The notes: generated by a model not told the origin, from the sequence alone. 37,575 nucleotides of DNA from Pleurobrachia bachei (GCA_000695325.1 AVPN01000039.1:104811-142385); one strand, 5' to 3'. Shown: positions 1 to 11,781, numbered from the stretch's first letter. Made by a program: numbers and translations.

Positions 1-365
1 GGCAGTAAGGGGATTAAATGGGGCCGGGGAGTTAGGGGGAGGGACTGAGAGGGGCCAGGGGGCTGCGGTCGGGAGGTCTGGATTTGATGCTAGCAGTGAT
101 TTGCATGCGAGCAAAAGAAGCATGCTCTCTCTCTCACTCTTCCTCTCTACACACTCTCTCACTATTCCCTTCCTACACACACCCTCAATACTCCCGACCT
201 TGTGTCACGCTGCTAGGGATGCTGCAATTCAGTTCTTTACCACGCTCTCTTGTGTCCATGCTGCTAGGAACGCTTCAACATTCCTTTGCTGCTAAAGAAG
301 CTTCAGTTCTGCATTCCTTTCCTGCTGATCCCTCTATATTTGCCCTGTGTTACTATGTCCTGCAG

Positions 366-462
366 ATCTGTGATATCATCAAGGGGTACAATATATGGCA
401 CGCTGCCAGCTCCTCCAAGCTGTGTGTAAAACCCAACTGGGTACATGGCTCCTTACTGTAGG
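366..462 (+). CDS. possible last exon of an unidentified upstream gene
   Basis: A good acceptor (tgtcctgcag) is followed by an open stretch of about 31 codons ending in TAG. It reads ICDIIKGYNIWHAASS, then SKLCVKPNWVHGSLL, then stop. The composition (Trp, Cys, His, aromatic residues) is protein-like, whereas the same frame upstream of the acceptor reads Ser/Leu/His-rich low-complexity translation typical of intron. The ending with PNWVHGS weakly recalls the end of a BRCT repeat, but this is too short to assign. Bases 1-365 would be intron of the same gene, and the rest of the gene would lie before the window. Confidence 0.35.
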
Positions 463-1083
463 AAGTGACTAGACATGGCCCGGTCACGTGACATAAAACG
501 TGATGCATACCAAACCCACCGATTCGCTGCCCCTCTTCACCCCCCAATTGCTACCCCTTCATGCGCTATTATGTGATGTGTTATTCCTTGCTTCCTCCTT
601 GTCTCGTATGAATATATATGTTCACTGTTCCAGTAATATATCAGCCCCTCCCTCCCTCTTACATGTGCTAAACTCGCTGTACGTTTAAAAAAGTAGTGAG
701 TCCCTGTCTTCACTCCCTCTTTCATATTGCATTCTCCGACCTCTAGAACTCTGTTTAATAGACTTGGAAGTATATTTTCTATCCTCTGGTGTAGTATATT
801 TCAAGCGGCCTCTCAGTGAGAGAGAGAATCTCGCTCGTATGACAGATGTGTTTGCTCTGATAATTGTACTTGGGCGGACACCGTGACAGTTCTAATTACA
901 CACATAATTGCATTGTTAAAGTGCAATCTGACCCTCCCCCTATTAACCGCGGGTACTTTAATCACATTCCTGTCACTGGTATTAGTTTTCAGTAGATCAA
1001 GTTGACAAGCACTCGATCCTAACATGGTCTCTCTGATTGGATTATTCAGTGAATTGAATAGACCAATTAAGTAGCCAGCAGCC
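463..1083. other. intergenic, no gene seen
   Basis: CT-rich and AT-rich sequence with only short open frames that lack splice context or protein-like composition. I see no RNA gene or named repeat. It separates the putative exon ending at 462 from the promoter-like element at about 1084. Confidence 0.5.
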
Positions 1084-1113
1084 TATTTATACCGAATGGT
1101 GGGAGTTCAGTCC
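1084..1113 (+). promoter_or_regulatory. TATA-like core promoter with initiator
   Basis: TATTTATA at 1084-1091 is followed about 20-25 bases later by an initiator-like TCAGTCC at 1107-1113. The downstream plus-strand gene begins after this point through at least one spliced 5' exon. Placement is by motif and spacing only. Confidence 0.35.
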
Positions 1114-1473
1114 TAGTACCATAGTCTCAATTCGGCTTTTTGTTATCAGTACTTTCTCACGAGCTGTCTACTACTATTTTAGCTGAGAAAAGCGTCCTTG
1201 TTTAGCTGTTGATCTATCTTTATCTGCTCAACAGACTACTGCACTTATTCTAAGTCACGCCTGCTTCTAAAGTCTACCATATATCACACATCACTGGATC
1301 AAATTTGATTTGGGGGTTGTTTGCTATATTTGATTTCCTATCCTCTCGTGTTCAGAACATTAATTGGGATAGCATGAGCCCCGAGGTAGCAGCTGTTGTA
1401 AAATCGGTGTATGCTGATGATTCCCAAGATATACCTGCCACGCCACCCAAGGTATCAACAGACTACCCTTCTG

Positions 1474-1517
1474 CAGGGTGGGCCAGAAACATGGAGCTAT
1501 GTTTCTGGCCCACCCTG
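1474..1517. repeat. perfect 19-bp inverted repeat (hairpin)
   Basis: CAGGGTGGGCCAGAAACAT at 1474-1492 is followed by a 6-base loop (GGAGCT) and the exact reverse complement at 1499-1517. It begins 22 bases after a candidate donor site (AAG|gtatca at 1452), so it probably lies in an intron. There is no T-run after the stem. Confidence 0.85.
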
Positions 1518-1834
1518 TAGTTTGGACTAGACCCTTCTTCTCCTCTACTCAGAGAGAATGGAAGAAGGGTATGGTGCAAACTAGAAATGTCTAAAGAGAG
1601 TTGCCAGGGTTATTACACTATCAACCTGACAACCATATTTGATTCAGCTACTATTTGTGTGTGTTTGATTTGCCATGCAGCACCGATATAATATTTATTA
1701 CACACATCTACCTGATGATGGTGATTGTAGGAGTAGAGCAAAGTCTTCTTCCAAGGGGGCCCAGTAGCACCCAAACCCAAGGGACTGAGGAAACCCTCCC
1801 TGGTCAGCAACCCTGGATCGGAAAATATGGACAC

Positions 1835-1894
1835 CACCAACATGTTAGTATCATGGGGGCGTGTCACCAACATGTTAGTTTCATGGGGGCGTGT
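1835..1894. repeat. 30-bp tandem repeat, two copies
   Basis: Two adjacent 30-base units (1835-1864 and 1865-1894) differ at one base. Each starts CACCAACATGTTAGT and ends in a GGGGGCGTGT box, and similar GGCGTGTC boxes follow at about 1935 and 1970. The G-rich boxes could bind Sp/KLF-type factors, but that is inference. Confidence 0.75.
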
Positions 1895-2166
1895 CTAGCT
1901 TACCAGTTACCAGGCCGCTTGTAGGCGGGGGAGGGGGCGTGTCTAGCTTGGGGGAGGCCGGAGGGGGGTGGCGTGTCTCATGTGTCTAGTTTTTTCATAT
2001 GTCTATCTATGTGAAACTGTATCTACCTCTTATCAGAGCCAGCCCACACCGTACCATCCTGTTTCATGTTGGTTGCCCCCGTGTTCCTCTCTCTCATTGT
2101 AGTTTGTACCACACTTTTTCTGACTCAGTGACTGTTCCTCACTAACTGTTCCACACACTGTCCAGG

Positions 2167-2659
2167 ATGCAGACTGCTCCAGGAAAGGAACCGTTGAAGG
2201 AGAAGGTGACTAACGATCTTGTGAAACCTGTGGTCGTTACCATGCCAACTGAACTACCTCCTACTGTGGAACCTGTTCTCGAGAAACCTGTGGTGTGTGA
2301 ACCTACCGTAGAACCTGCTGTGGGGTGTGAAGCTGTTAAGAACAGTGAACCTGTTGTTGAGGAACCTCCTGTGGAGTTTTCTGTGAAAAATACGTCTACC
2401 CCTAGCCCTGAGTAAGTACAGCATATCTCATTAAAAAGTCGGCCATTCCGCTGGCAAGGGAAGGGACTTTTCTTAACCAAAACAGTACCTCACCCAATTA
2501 ATCAACAATAGTTTTGCTTCGTACCTTGCAATGCAAACAGCTCCAATTAATCACCCCCTCTCTCTCACCCTCAGGGCCAAGAAGAATACGTCTGTGTTTG
2601 ACGACCTTGAGAGCATGTTTGATGAATTCAGTAAAGAAATGGACTCCTTTATGACGTGA
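2167..2659 (+). CDS. small acidic Pro/Glu/Val-rich protein, unidentified
   Basis: Two exons join in frame: 2167-2411 (donor GA|gtaagt) and 2575-2659 (acceptor ccctcag), ending in TGA and giving 109 aa. An acceptor (actgtccag) one base before the ATG shows that a 5' leader is spliced on. The middle of the protein is a degenerate run of V-E-P / K-P-V-V / E-E-P units (residues 15-75). The end is an acidic, probably helical tail containing FDDLESMFDEFSKEMDSFMT. A further candidate exon at 1374-1451 (starts MSPEVAAVVKSVYADD, donor AAG|gtatca) is in phase 0, but the 2166 acceptor needs phase 2. It therefore belongs only if another small exon lies between them. I recognise no family. Confidence 0.6.
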
Positions 2660-2862
2660 AACACACTTCACCGCCCTCCTCACGGTTTCAAGATCGAGAT
2701 TTGTTCTCCACCACAGAGCTGAAGTGTTGTTCTGAGCTGCTGCATGTCAAGAGACTATATGAGAACCTGAAGCGTGTGTGTGTATGCATTTGTTTGTTGT
2801 TAGTGAATGTGCAAGTTTCACTTCTGCAGAAAGAGAAAGAGAGTGAAAGAACTATTTAAACA

Positions 2863-2868
2863 ATTAAA
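2863..2868 (+). terminator. poly(A) signal ATTAAA of the small acidic-protein gene
   Basis: ATTAAA lies about 200 bases after the stop at 2659 and just before a G-run. The gene is convergent with the rootletin-like gene, whose own minus-strand ATTAAA is at 2907-2912, so the two 3' ends lie within about 50 bases of each other. Confidence 0.4.
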
Positions 2869-2906
2869 ATTGGGGGGGGGCCCATGAACTCTGTTTGTAA
2901 CATGTT

Positions 2907-2912
2907 TTTAAT
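2907..2912 (-). terminator. poly(A) signal ATTAAA of the rootletin-like gene
   Basis: Read on the minus strand this is ATTAAA, about 160 bases downstream of the TAG at 3073. It is the first canonical-type hexamer that I find in the 3' untranslated region. Confidence 0.35.
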
Positions 2913-3072
2913 GGTATTCCACCAAACTGTGAGATCTGCTGTTATCCATCTTCTAAATAATACCCGTTGGTTAAATAATGGCATGGTGCATAAACGGTAA
3001 ATAAATTATGTACATGGTATTGCAAAATAAACTCTACACAACCCACTTGTTGAGTATAAAATATAACAGTCT

Positions 3073-4344
3073 CTAGGCTAAGGTTAGGCCGATCGGGGAG
3101 CGGCATCTCAGGCATTTTAGTCCAGGTTCTAGCCCGGATTGGTTCTCCGTTCGTTCTGATATGTTTGAGAGGTCCTTTCGAACATCGTCTGTCATTCTGA
3201 AAAAAGAAGGAACATGTATTGCCGTGACAGTTAACATTTAACCGGGATGCTGGGACATTGACATTCCAAAGTGTAAAACTAAATACATTTGGCGAGGGAC
3301 TTTGCTGCTGCATGTCTCATCTCTATTCATCTTACCTGTATGTAGTGTCCTTGATTGGAGATTGTCTCCAGGAGCTAGGGGAAGCGCCCGGTGCCCTGGC
3401 TCGCGACCTGGGAGGTGGGGAGACCGACCTTTGTCTCCTGTGAACTGGCGATGATCTGACACTAGCACGCTCGGGAGAGAAAGCTTGTGGGCTTCTACCA
3501 CTTCCAACGGTAGACCTAAAGTCTGGAGACTGGAAACTGGCCCTCTCTGGCGAGTAGATTCGTGTAGAAGACGCTCCGGGCAGGTGGCCTCCTGTCTCCT
3601 CTAGAGAACTGTTCATGTTATATGTGTCATTCAAAATTGACCTCAAATCCTTATTCTCTGCCGTTTTGTTGTCTATCCTGTCTTGGTAGGACTTCTTAGT
3701 AGCCTCTTGCCGGTGGATTGTAACGTTTAGGGTCGCAATCTGTGAGAGAGGGGCTGGTGTTAGGTCGAAATATGGGGGCTGGCTTTCAATTTGGGGAACA
3801 GAACAGACCCGCGTGGTTCACTGGGGCAATATAGAAAAGTAACAACTGTGTGCTTTCAGTGCGCGTAATCGAATTGTCGCGCGCGTCTAGCTCTTTCTGC
3901 TTTCACTTTGTGACCGATACCAACAAAATTGACTGAAGTGCAACACGATATTCAATGTTTATGATAAAACCAGGTTCAGTTATCCAAAATCTACCTGGTC
4001 CTGAAGTTCGTTAACTTTACGCCTCATTGCCTCCGATTTTTCTTGTTCTGCCTGAATAACACGATCCTTCTCCTGGATGTTTCTGTGCTCTCTCTCTAGT
4101 TCGATCTTGTATCTCTCCTCCAACCTAACCAGCCTATAAGAGAGAGCAAGGGTTACCATGGTTACCCCGCGGGAGCGGTATCACGTGGCTACAGCCGGAA
4201 ATGCTGGGGCGAACAAGGGGGGGGGCTCTCTTGTGTAGGGCTCCTAGTATAATTTGGGGGATTAAGTAAAGCTATTAGGAAAGGGATAGAGAAACAAATG
4301 TGCGCCCCATCTCAGTGTATTCTCTCTCTTGCTCCCTATATCTC

Positions 4345-4388
<44 letters not shown>

Positions 4389-7300
4389 CTCTCTCTCCCT
4401 CTCTCTATTTTATTCGGGGTAGGTAATGGATCTCTTTCTCTGCAGTAACCGGAAAGCACCGCGGACAATGACTTAAATACAGGGACCCTGATATGCCGGC
4501 CCCCAGTTGAAACATGAAATCTAGTGGAAGTTAGGAAGAGTTTACCTGGACTTGCTACCTTCCTCTGAATCTCCAACTGTGGCCTGAAGTTTTTTCAGCT
4601 CTCGTCTCGTTCTCTCGTGACCCAACTCGCTTGTGTTCAGGCGGTCTTCAAAGCTCCTCAAAGAGGCATCCCGCTCTTTTAGAGCTTCCTGTTAGAGGGG
4701 AGAGGGTTAGAGGAAAACCGGCCTTGCTCAACCCTGTTTCATATGTTAAGGAGGGTTATAGGGGTAAATGAAATTGACGGAGGAGAAATGCAGTAAAAAC
4801 ATAATAAAATGGAGGAGAAAGGTAGTAAAAACATATACCTGAGTGGAAATGAGCTGTTTCTCCAGAGAACTCTTGCTTTGTCCACTCATTTTCTTCTCAT
4901 TCTGTAAAGTGGTGACACTCTCATTGAGCTCCCTTCTTTCTCTCTCCAACTGATTCACCTGAACAAAGAACAACAAAATATTATACTTATTATGTTAATG
5001 TTCTAACCCTCATTTACATTCGTAAAAGACGCGGGCGTAGTTGTAGGGCACGGATTACGAAAGAGGGTCGAGTAAGGCAAGGTTTTACTTGCTCTGCCGA
5101 ACACTCACAGTGTGAGCTACACAATGTTTTACAAACCCCGATATCAGATAAAATAATAAAAGAAGGGCGACTCCTAGTACCTTGGCAGTAAGAACAGACA
5201 TGTTAGATTGTAGTTGTTTATTATCGTTAGACATAAGCTCTGCTTTGTTGGTAAGTGTTCTCAATTCGCTGGTCTTCTGATTCAAAGCCAGATTAGCAGA
5301 CCGCACTTGCCCTGAGAAATAACAGTGGGAAATCAAGCTATGTTTATAATTAGCAAGATACTAGCTTATGTGTGTGTAAAGGTCAAAATTGCTTGGAAGA
5401 GAAAAATACGACTTCCGGCTTTTGGCTTTCTTAAAATGGTCGCATTACGCACTGTGGACCATACTAAAGACCTCTAAAATTCCGTAAAATGGCGTACATG
5501 TACATCTGAGGGCTAACTGTGAGCAAAGACTGAACAGTGAACACACCTAACTGTGAGCACACCTAACTGTGAGCACAGAATGAACTAACATACCTTCTGC
5601 CTTAATCCGGGCCATCTCATTATCTGTAACAGTGGCTTGAAGTTTATTGATCCGGTCCTGTTGATCACTCAATTTGTGAGATAGGCCCTGACTGTCATTA
5701 CTTAATGTTGCCATCTTCTCTTCCATTACATCCCTCTCACGCCGCCTGCATGGTGGGGAACATGTGTATTGTCATACTCATGGCCCTCACTAGTGTGGTG
5801 CTGGTGCCTGGTATCACTAAGTGATTGACCTCTGAAATAACGCTACACGACTGTGTATTCGTGCAGTATCAAACACGGGTCTTCTAGTCTTCTACGGATA
5901 TGCTCTACAAAACTTGGGAACGGGAAACTACAGGTATAGAAGCGGAATGTTGGTACTCACGCATTGCTAGACTCTGTATTGGCAGCTGATAACTTCTGTT
6001 TCAAGTTAGAGCATTCCTCCTTGTATGTAGCTAGCTTCTTTTCTAAGCTCTGAATATTACCCTCCAAGTTACCAAGCTTGTCCTGTGTGGGAGATATTAT
6101 CAAGAACTTGACAAAGAAAAGCTCAACAATTACACCAAGCAAGTTTCAATATTGATACCTGTGATGACTGAGAAGATTTCTGTAATTTGGTAAGATTGAG
6201 ATGCATCCCACTTTTCTCCTTCTCACTCTCCTCCAATGTCTTGTGTAGAGTTTCCAGTCTCGATTCTAGCAGATCCTTCTCTTCTAGAGTGTCCTTCAGC
6301 TGTCTCCCGAGGCTCTGTCTTTCAGATTCAACTTGGTCTTTGTGCTTTCGGACCATCTCAAACCTAGGAATATTATACAGGGTAATAGTACTCATTGTGG
6401 TTTTATGTATTTCCCATTGGGGTTCGTGGTCCAGGGCCATAATTATCATTTCGACTCTAATAGCAACCCTAATTGGCACGTATCGGCGGGGACCTTGGAC
6501 AAAAAACAGCAGGAGAGAACCAATTTAGAGAGGAGAAGGAGGGAGAGAGATGGGAGAAGAGAGAGAATGAGGAAGAAATATAAGCGGGGATGTATAATGA
6601 GTGTTTGGCCTCCAATTTTAGGGTTCTGAAGGAAGAACGGAACCTGCACAGGAGCCTGGTCACGTGATACAAGGTTATATGCAGGTTAAACTAAAGCAAA
6701 GAAATAAAGAACCGGTCATCGTGCCCTCATACTCTCTCATACCCCTCCGCAAAAGCAATAATAGGGGCGAATGACCTCGTATCTGGATAGATATAGAACA
6801 ATTTGATAACATACAAGCAACTTACTTGGTAATGAGTGTGTCAATTTCACTATTTGCGGTATCTCTTAATTGCCTCATATCCTGCAGTTCCTGTTCCGCG
6901 TCCTCAACTTTACCCTGCAGAAGAAAGGGTTGCAGATGTAAAATCAAGGGGTTTTGAGAGAGTCAATTCGGCCAACCTTCCCAAACAGGTAAAACTCTGC
7001 ATCATGTAGACGGATTCAAACATGAACAGTACTAAAAGTTCTACAATTCCGTGTAAACTTACCTTCAGAAACGCACACTCTTTTTCAAGGTGATTGTTTT
7101 GGTGTGTCTTTTCATTGAGCTTCTGTGTTAAATTGTCAACACAGCCTTGTAATTCCCTCCTACTCTCCTCGAGAGTCCTGGAATTGAGTATTACAGGGTC
7201 TATTCCTAAGCATTACAACTTGTTACCAAGAATTGAGTGTTACAACTTGATTTGGACAGGTCATCCGCCAGACGCAACAATCACAGACAAACAAACAATT

Positions 7301-10063
7301 TGTTACCAAGTGTATTACGGCTGACTTTCCAGCAAAACAAGCTAATCAATTATTACTTACTGAATGCTGCCTCTGTTAGAGTCTATCTGATCTCTACACG
7401 ACATCTTCTCCTTTTCAAGTGCCGTCACTTTCTCATTGAGACCTCGGTTATCCCTCTGAAGTCGGGCAACTTTAGCCTCAGCGTCCCCTTGCCTCTCTTC
7501 CGCCCTCTTTAGATCTTCCTTTAGGTTTTTGCAGTCGTTATCGTGAATAGTCGACTGAGAAGGGAGGTAATGTTACCATATTATTAACTGTGTTGTGGTG
7601 TACATGTGTTGAGTGCACGTGCACCATTACACAACTTCCTCTCCCACTACTACAGGCAGTTACTAGCTGGAAAGGTTCCTGTCTAGCATTAGAAAGAGAG
7701 CGTACAAAGTTCGACTCTTCTTATTCTTCAGAAGGGATAGAATGGGTGGTCTAACAGTGTTCCTACCTGTTTCTTCAGGGACAAAATGGCCTGTCTGACG
7801 GACTCGATATCAAAATTGTTTTCATCGGATGGTAGAGAGGCGTGAGGTGAGACGGGTCTCCCTCCATTGTGGGCGTCACTGTATTCAATATCGGTGTGTT
7901 CCCCCTCGTCGTTAAAGGTTAGTTTCACTCTTGGGACTGACACTTGTATACCTAGATTAAAAATGTGTCAAACATCGTAGCGGTTTATAATGACAGCTCC
8001 TCTGATCATTTACTTACTTTGCGCACGTCACTCCCCTCTGGCCTCTGTCTTCGCGTGCAAAGTTTCAGAGGGGGATTCTACCCACTACAGCCAATTACTA
8101 ACCGGGCAGGGTAGCATGGAGCATAGAGACAAGGTGGGATAGTTTGCTTTGGAGATTTCGCCTCATCCTCTCTCGCTTCATCAGCTCCTTTTCTCCCTGC
8201 GATGTGGCTTCTTCAGCCGCCGTGAGGTTCATCTGAAGATACAATTTCATTGAGCTTCTGTGTTAAATTGTCAACACAGCCTTGTAATTCCCTCCTACTC
8301 TCCTCGAGAGTCCTGGAATTGAGTATTACAGGGTCTATTCCTAAGCATTACAACTTGTTACCAAGAATTGAGTGTTACAACTTGATTTGGACAGGTCATC
8401 CGCCAGACGCAACAATCACAGACAAACAAACAATTTGTTACCAAGTGTATTACGGCTGACTTTCCAGCAAAACAAGCTAATCAATTATTACTTACTGAAT
8501 GCTGCCTCTGTTAGAGTCTATCTGATCTCTACACGACATCTTCTCCTTTTCAAGTGCCGTCACTTTCTCATTGAGACCTCGGTTATCCCTCTGAAGTCGG
8601 GCAACTTTAGCCTCAGCGTCCCCTTGCCTCTCTTCCGCCCTCTTTAGATCTTCCTTTAGGTTTTTGCAGTCGTTATCGTGAATAGTCGACTGAGAAGGGA
8701 GTAATGTTACCATATTATTCACTGTGTGTTGTGGTGTACATGTGTTGAGTGCACGTGCACCATTACACAACTTCCTCTCCCACTACTACAGGCAGTTACT
8801 AGCTGGAAAGGTTCCTGTCTAGCATTAGAAAGAGAGCGTACAAAGTTCGACTCTTCTTATTCTTCAGAAGGGATAGAATGGGTGGTCTAACAGTGTTCCT
8901 ACCTGTTTCTTCAGGGACAAAATGGCCTGTCTGACGGACTCGATATCAAAATTGTTTTCATCGGATGGTAGAGAGGCGTGAGGTGAGACGGGTCTCCCTC
9001 CATTGTGGGCGTCACTGTATTCAATATCGGTGTGTTCCCCCTCGTCGTTAAAGGTTTCAAAGTGAGAACCCTGACTGTGAACATATGGATCTAATTTTTA
9101 CACAGTAACATCGTAGCGGTTTATAATGACAGCTCCTCTGATCATTTACTTACTTTGCGCACGTCACTCCCCTCTGGCCTCTGTCTTCGCGTGCAAAGTT
9201 TCAGAGGGGGATTCTACCCACTACAGCCAATTACTAACCGGGCAGGGTAGCATGGAGCATAGAGACAAGGTGGGATAGTTTGCTTTGGAGATTTCGCCTC
9301 ATCCTCTCTCGCTTCATCAGCTCCTTTTCTCCCTGCGATGTGGCTTCTTCAGCCGCCGTGAGGTTCATCTGAAGATACAATTAATCGTTAGTTGTAGGTT
9401 CACTTCACACTTCGATTTGTGAAACATTCAATTTATTAATGATATATTACTAACATCCAGATCTCGCCTCTCCTGTTCCAGATCTCGTATCAGGTCATTC
9501 ATTTCAGCAATTCTCTTGTTGGCTCTCTCTGCTTCTTCCTCTGCACACTCTCGTGTGTAGTTGAGGGACCCTGTCAATGTGCATGTCAGGATTAGTACTT
9601 GTCTGGTAGAAATTACCAATTCAGGATTAGAAATTAGTACTTGTCTGGTACAAATTACCAATTAAAAAAGTATGTCTACTCACCGTCAGATTTAATGAGT
9701 GCTTCTTCGTAGTCTTTCTGCTTCTCTTTCAGGGTCCTGTTCTCACTGTTCAAATCCTCAACTTCAAATCTGTGTGCACGCGATGATGGACGTGTTACAT
9801 TTTCTTACAACGTGCAGCACTAAAACACAATTGCACAATTGTAGCAGTGCTTACTTCAAATTTTGAATCTCCTTTGAAAGTTCGGCGACTTTCCGCCTGC
9901 TTTCTTCGCGAGCAAGATCCCGAGAGTACATCTCCTCCTGAAGGCCGGTCGCTTTGTCAGTCAGACGAGCATTTTCCTCTGCTAGATTACTGACAATATG
10001 GATACAAGTTAGAAACGATCAAGAAGGGAAACAGAGCGAAACGTAGCAACTGTTATATGGTGA

Positions 10064-10113
<50 letters not shown>

Positions 10114-11236
10114 AGAGAGAGTGAGAGAGAGAGAGAGAGGGGGTGGTTGTTATAGTGACAACGGAGGGTGCCACCTGTAAAAATGGGAGCTAGAGTTCGG
10201 AGTGTTACCAAGGAAACGAATACCGGGTGATAATGTAACACCCAAATCAATATGCAATGGGATTATATCTCATTCTCTCTCCTTGCGTGATAATAGATCC
10301 AGACAAATATGAGTGAGTGATAGAGGTTCTTCTCTTCTCCTCCTTCTCATCCGGTGTGTAATACACGGTGCTGTAGTACACTAAAATTAATGAGACTTCT
10401 AGTCACCGTGAATGGTCGAGACATGAGGAGGAGGTTGTTGTGCAAAATGTTTCGCTTACCGAGCATTGGCAGAAACAGCAGAATTCTCATTCCGGAGATC
10501 AGCATGAGAGGATTCTAAGTGTTCCACTTTCGAGTTTAACTTTATAATTACACCCTCCAACGTCTTGGTCAAGTCACTCCGATCCCTAAATTAGTTGATT
10601 ACTGGTTTGTGTTTCGCTAAATGAATTATTTTGGAGAACATTGAAACTGATGAAATAAATATAAACAGGAATTGTGTACATATCTGATTTCTAGGATTAT
10701 TTTCAATACGCAATCTATACCTTAATCGATTGATTTCATCTCGACTACTCATTTGTACTTGGTGCAACTTTGCCTCATACATGTTCAGCTGTTCTTTATA
10801 AGTGTCAAGTTTATCATTTTTACAATGAATGTCGTTCTCTAATGAAGACAATCTCTGCTCAAGTCTGAAATGAATACGTTAATTGAAACCGAGATAAAAT
10901 ATTGACAAATTATTCGTAGGCCCCTTTCACTGTATGTACGTGTATCATTTTTGAATTTGTAAGAAAACCTAATTTTAAATTTATGCAATTATTTTACTAA
11001 CCTAGACGTTATAAGTTTTTGTGAAGACACATCTTGTTCAAGTCGCCGTTTTTCTGACTGTAGGTTTTTTATTTTGCCCTCAGCCCTGAAAGGGGTTTGT
11101 TAAATTAAGTTAGCACGGGCTTGATTTGGTCATAATTCACTTTCCCAATCACGAACCTGTCAAGTTCCAATGTGAGTGCTGGTCGAATCGATCTCTTGTC
11201 AGTATTAGAAGTCACAGAAAGCGTTGTCATGGACAT
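3073..11236 (-). CDS. CROCC-like: rootletin-like ciliary rootlet coiled-coil protein
   Basis: Twenty-one exons splice with consistent phases into 1,007 aa. Exons: 11236-11157, 11085-11002, 10864-10721, 10585-10460, 9989-9855, 9769-9684, 9570-9455, 8232-8103, 7951-7767, 7554-7361, 7177-7063, 6914-6826, 6363-6159, 6082-5961, 5745-5594, 5311-5181, 4958-4839, 4688-4546, 4133-3995, 3739-3336, 3196-3073. The ATG (MSMTTLSV) follows an in-frame TGA. The protein is almost entirely heptad-type coiled coil (about 15-870), broken near 300-345 by a Pro/Ser/Asp hinge followed by DIESVRQAILSLKK. It ends in a Ser/Pro/Arg tail with two SPERAS motifs. The hinge followed by a VR-AL-type helix, and the overall style, match the C-terminal half of rootletin, which forms ciliary rootlet filaments. 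Vertebrate rootletin is about twice as long, so this is a short family member, or N-terminal exons lie elsewhere. CEP250 is a less likely alternative. One exon block is duplicated (8245-9380). Confidence 0.72.
4349..4406. repeat. (CT)n microsatellite
   Basis: Nearly pure CT dinucleotides inside an intron of the rootletin-like gene, with single interruptions (cgct, ccct). Confidence 0.9.
7921..7970. other. 50-nt tract, reference copy of the in-place complement pair
   Basis: All 50 bases are the exact same-order complement of 9057-9106 in the other repeat copy, while the flanks (aaaggtt on the left, aacatcgtag on the right) are identical in both. On the minus strand this version holds a normal T-rich acceptor (catttttaatctag), so it is probably the original. 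Confidence 0.9.
8245..8312 (-). pseudogene. truncated second copy of rootletin-like exon 7063-7177
   Basis: The duplication breakpoint cut this exon, which has its acceptor at 8312 but no donor. Read through, it runs into the pyrimidine tract and exon at 8232-8103 and stops after about a dozen codons. Usable transcripts must skip it. Either block (9368/9090/8689 or 8232/7951/7554) can join exon 9570-9455 to exon 7177-7063 in frame. Confidence 0.7.
8903..9090 (-). CDS. alternative (second-copy) hinge exon of the rootletin-like gene
   Basis: This is the second copy of exon 7767-7951. Its 3' part is identical (FNDEGEHTDIEYSD onward). Its 5' part lies in the complemented tract and, if the acceptor aaaaattag at 9091 is used, reads PYVHSQGSHFET instead of IQVSVPRVKLT. 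The frame stays open and the phase is kept (two bases complete the split codon). The acceptor lacks a pyrimidine tract because that too is complemented, so use of this exon is doubtful. Treat the variant peptide as a probable by-product of the altered tract. Confidence 0.4.
9057..9106. other. in-place complemented 50-nt tract
   Basis: Position by position this is the complement of 7921-7970 with no reversal, inside an otherwise nearly identical repeat. It covers the 5' end of exon 8903-9090 and the adjoining intron end. See the findings. Confidence 0.92.
10067..10139. repeat. (GA)n microsatellite
   Basis: GA dinucleotides with a few interruptions, in the intron between rootletin-like exons 9855-9989 and 10460-10585. 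Confidence 0.9.
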
Positions 11237-11781
11237 AATTCAATTTTATAGACTGCAATTCGGGGAAACATTAATTTGATTTTCTTGGACCGATTACTTG
11301 GCATATGCTACAGGCCCTCGTTGCGGTGTGGCGCGGCAGTGCAAAAGAGGGGATTGCAGCGCATTCCAAACCGATTACCGAAGAAAAATCGTTTATAGTT
11401 AAATTTTGAATTTTAACGACGGGCCGCCGGTAAATGGATTTGCGCGTGCTAAACTATTTCGATCATATCTCTGGTTCCTGATAAGATAAAGACTTGATCT
11501 TGGTTGCATTGGAAAGAGAAAAATGTTATCTTTCCAATGCTTTCAGGTTCAAATTTTTAAATTGCCAGGAACTTGATCTGGATTCAAAGTATGTAAGGCG
11601 CGAAAGTTAACTCAATAACAGTACGCGGCGGCCTGTCGCTAAGATTTAAAATTTGAGTTTAGCAAAATAATTTTTTTTTTGAATAGATGAAATGTTGATT
11701 TAATTAGTTGCGTCCGAAGGAAATTAAATGTAACGCGCAAATCTTTTTCAAAACAACGGCGCATTTACAGAGATTTAAAGT

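Larger units (their letters stand above)
7110..9380. repeat. 1.1-kb tandem duplication inside the rootletin-like gene
   Basis: Copy 1 (7110-8244) and copy 2 (8245-9380) are nearly identical. Apart from the 50-nt complemented tract they differ only by one base change (attaac/attcac) and two indels (ggagg/gga, gtgttg/gtgtgttg). The unit runs from the middle of exon 7063-7177 to just past the acceptor of exon 8103-8232. The junction shows two bases of microhomology (TT). Copy 2 holds full exons 9368-9239, 9090-8903 and 8689-8496 plus a truncated exon piece, 8312-8245. Confidence 0.93.

Noticed and set aside
84-365. Upstream part of the 125-codon frame at the left edge
   Set aside because: Ser/Leu/His-rich translation of CT-rich DNA; only the part after the acceptor at 365 looks coding.
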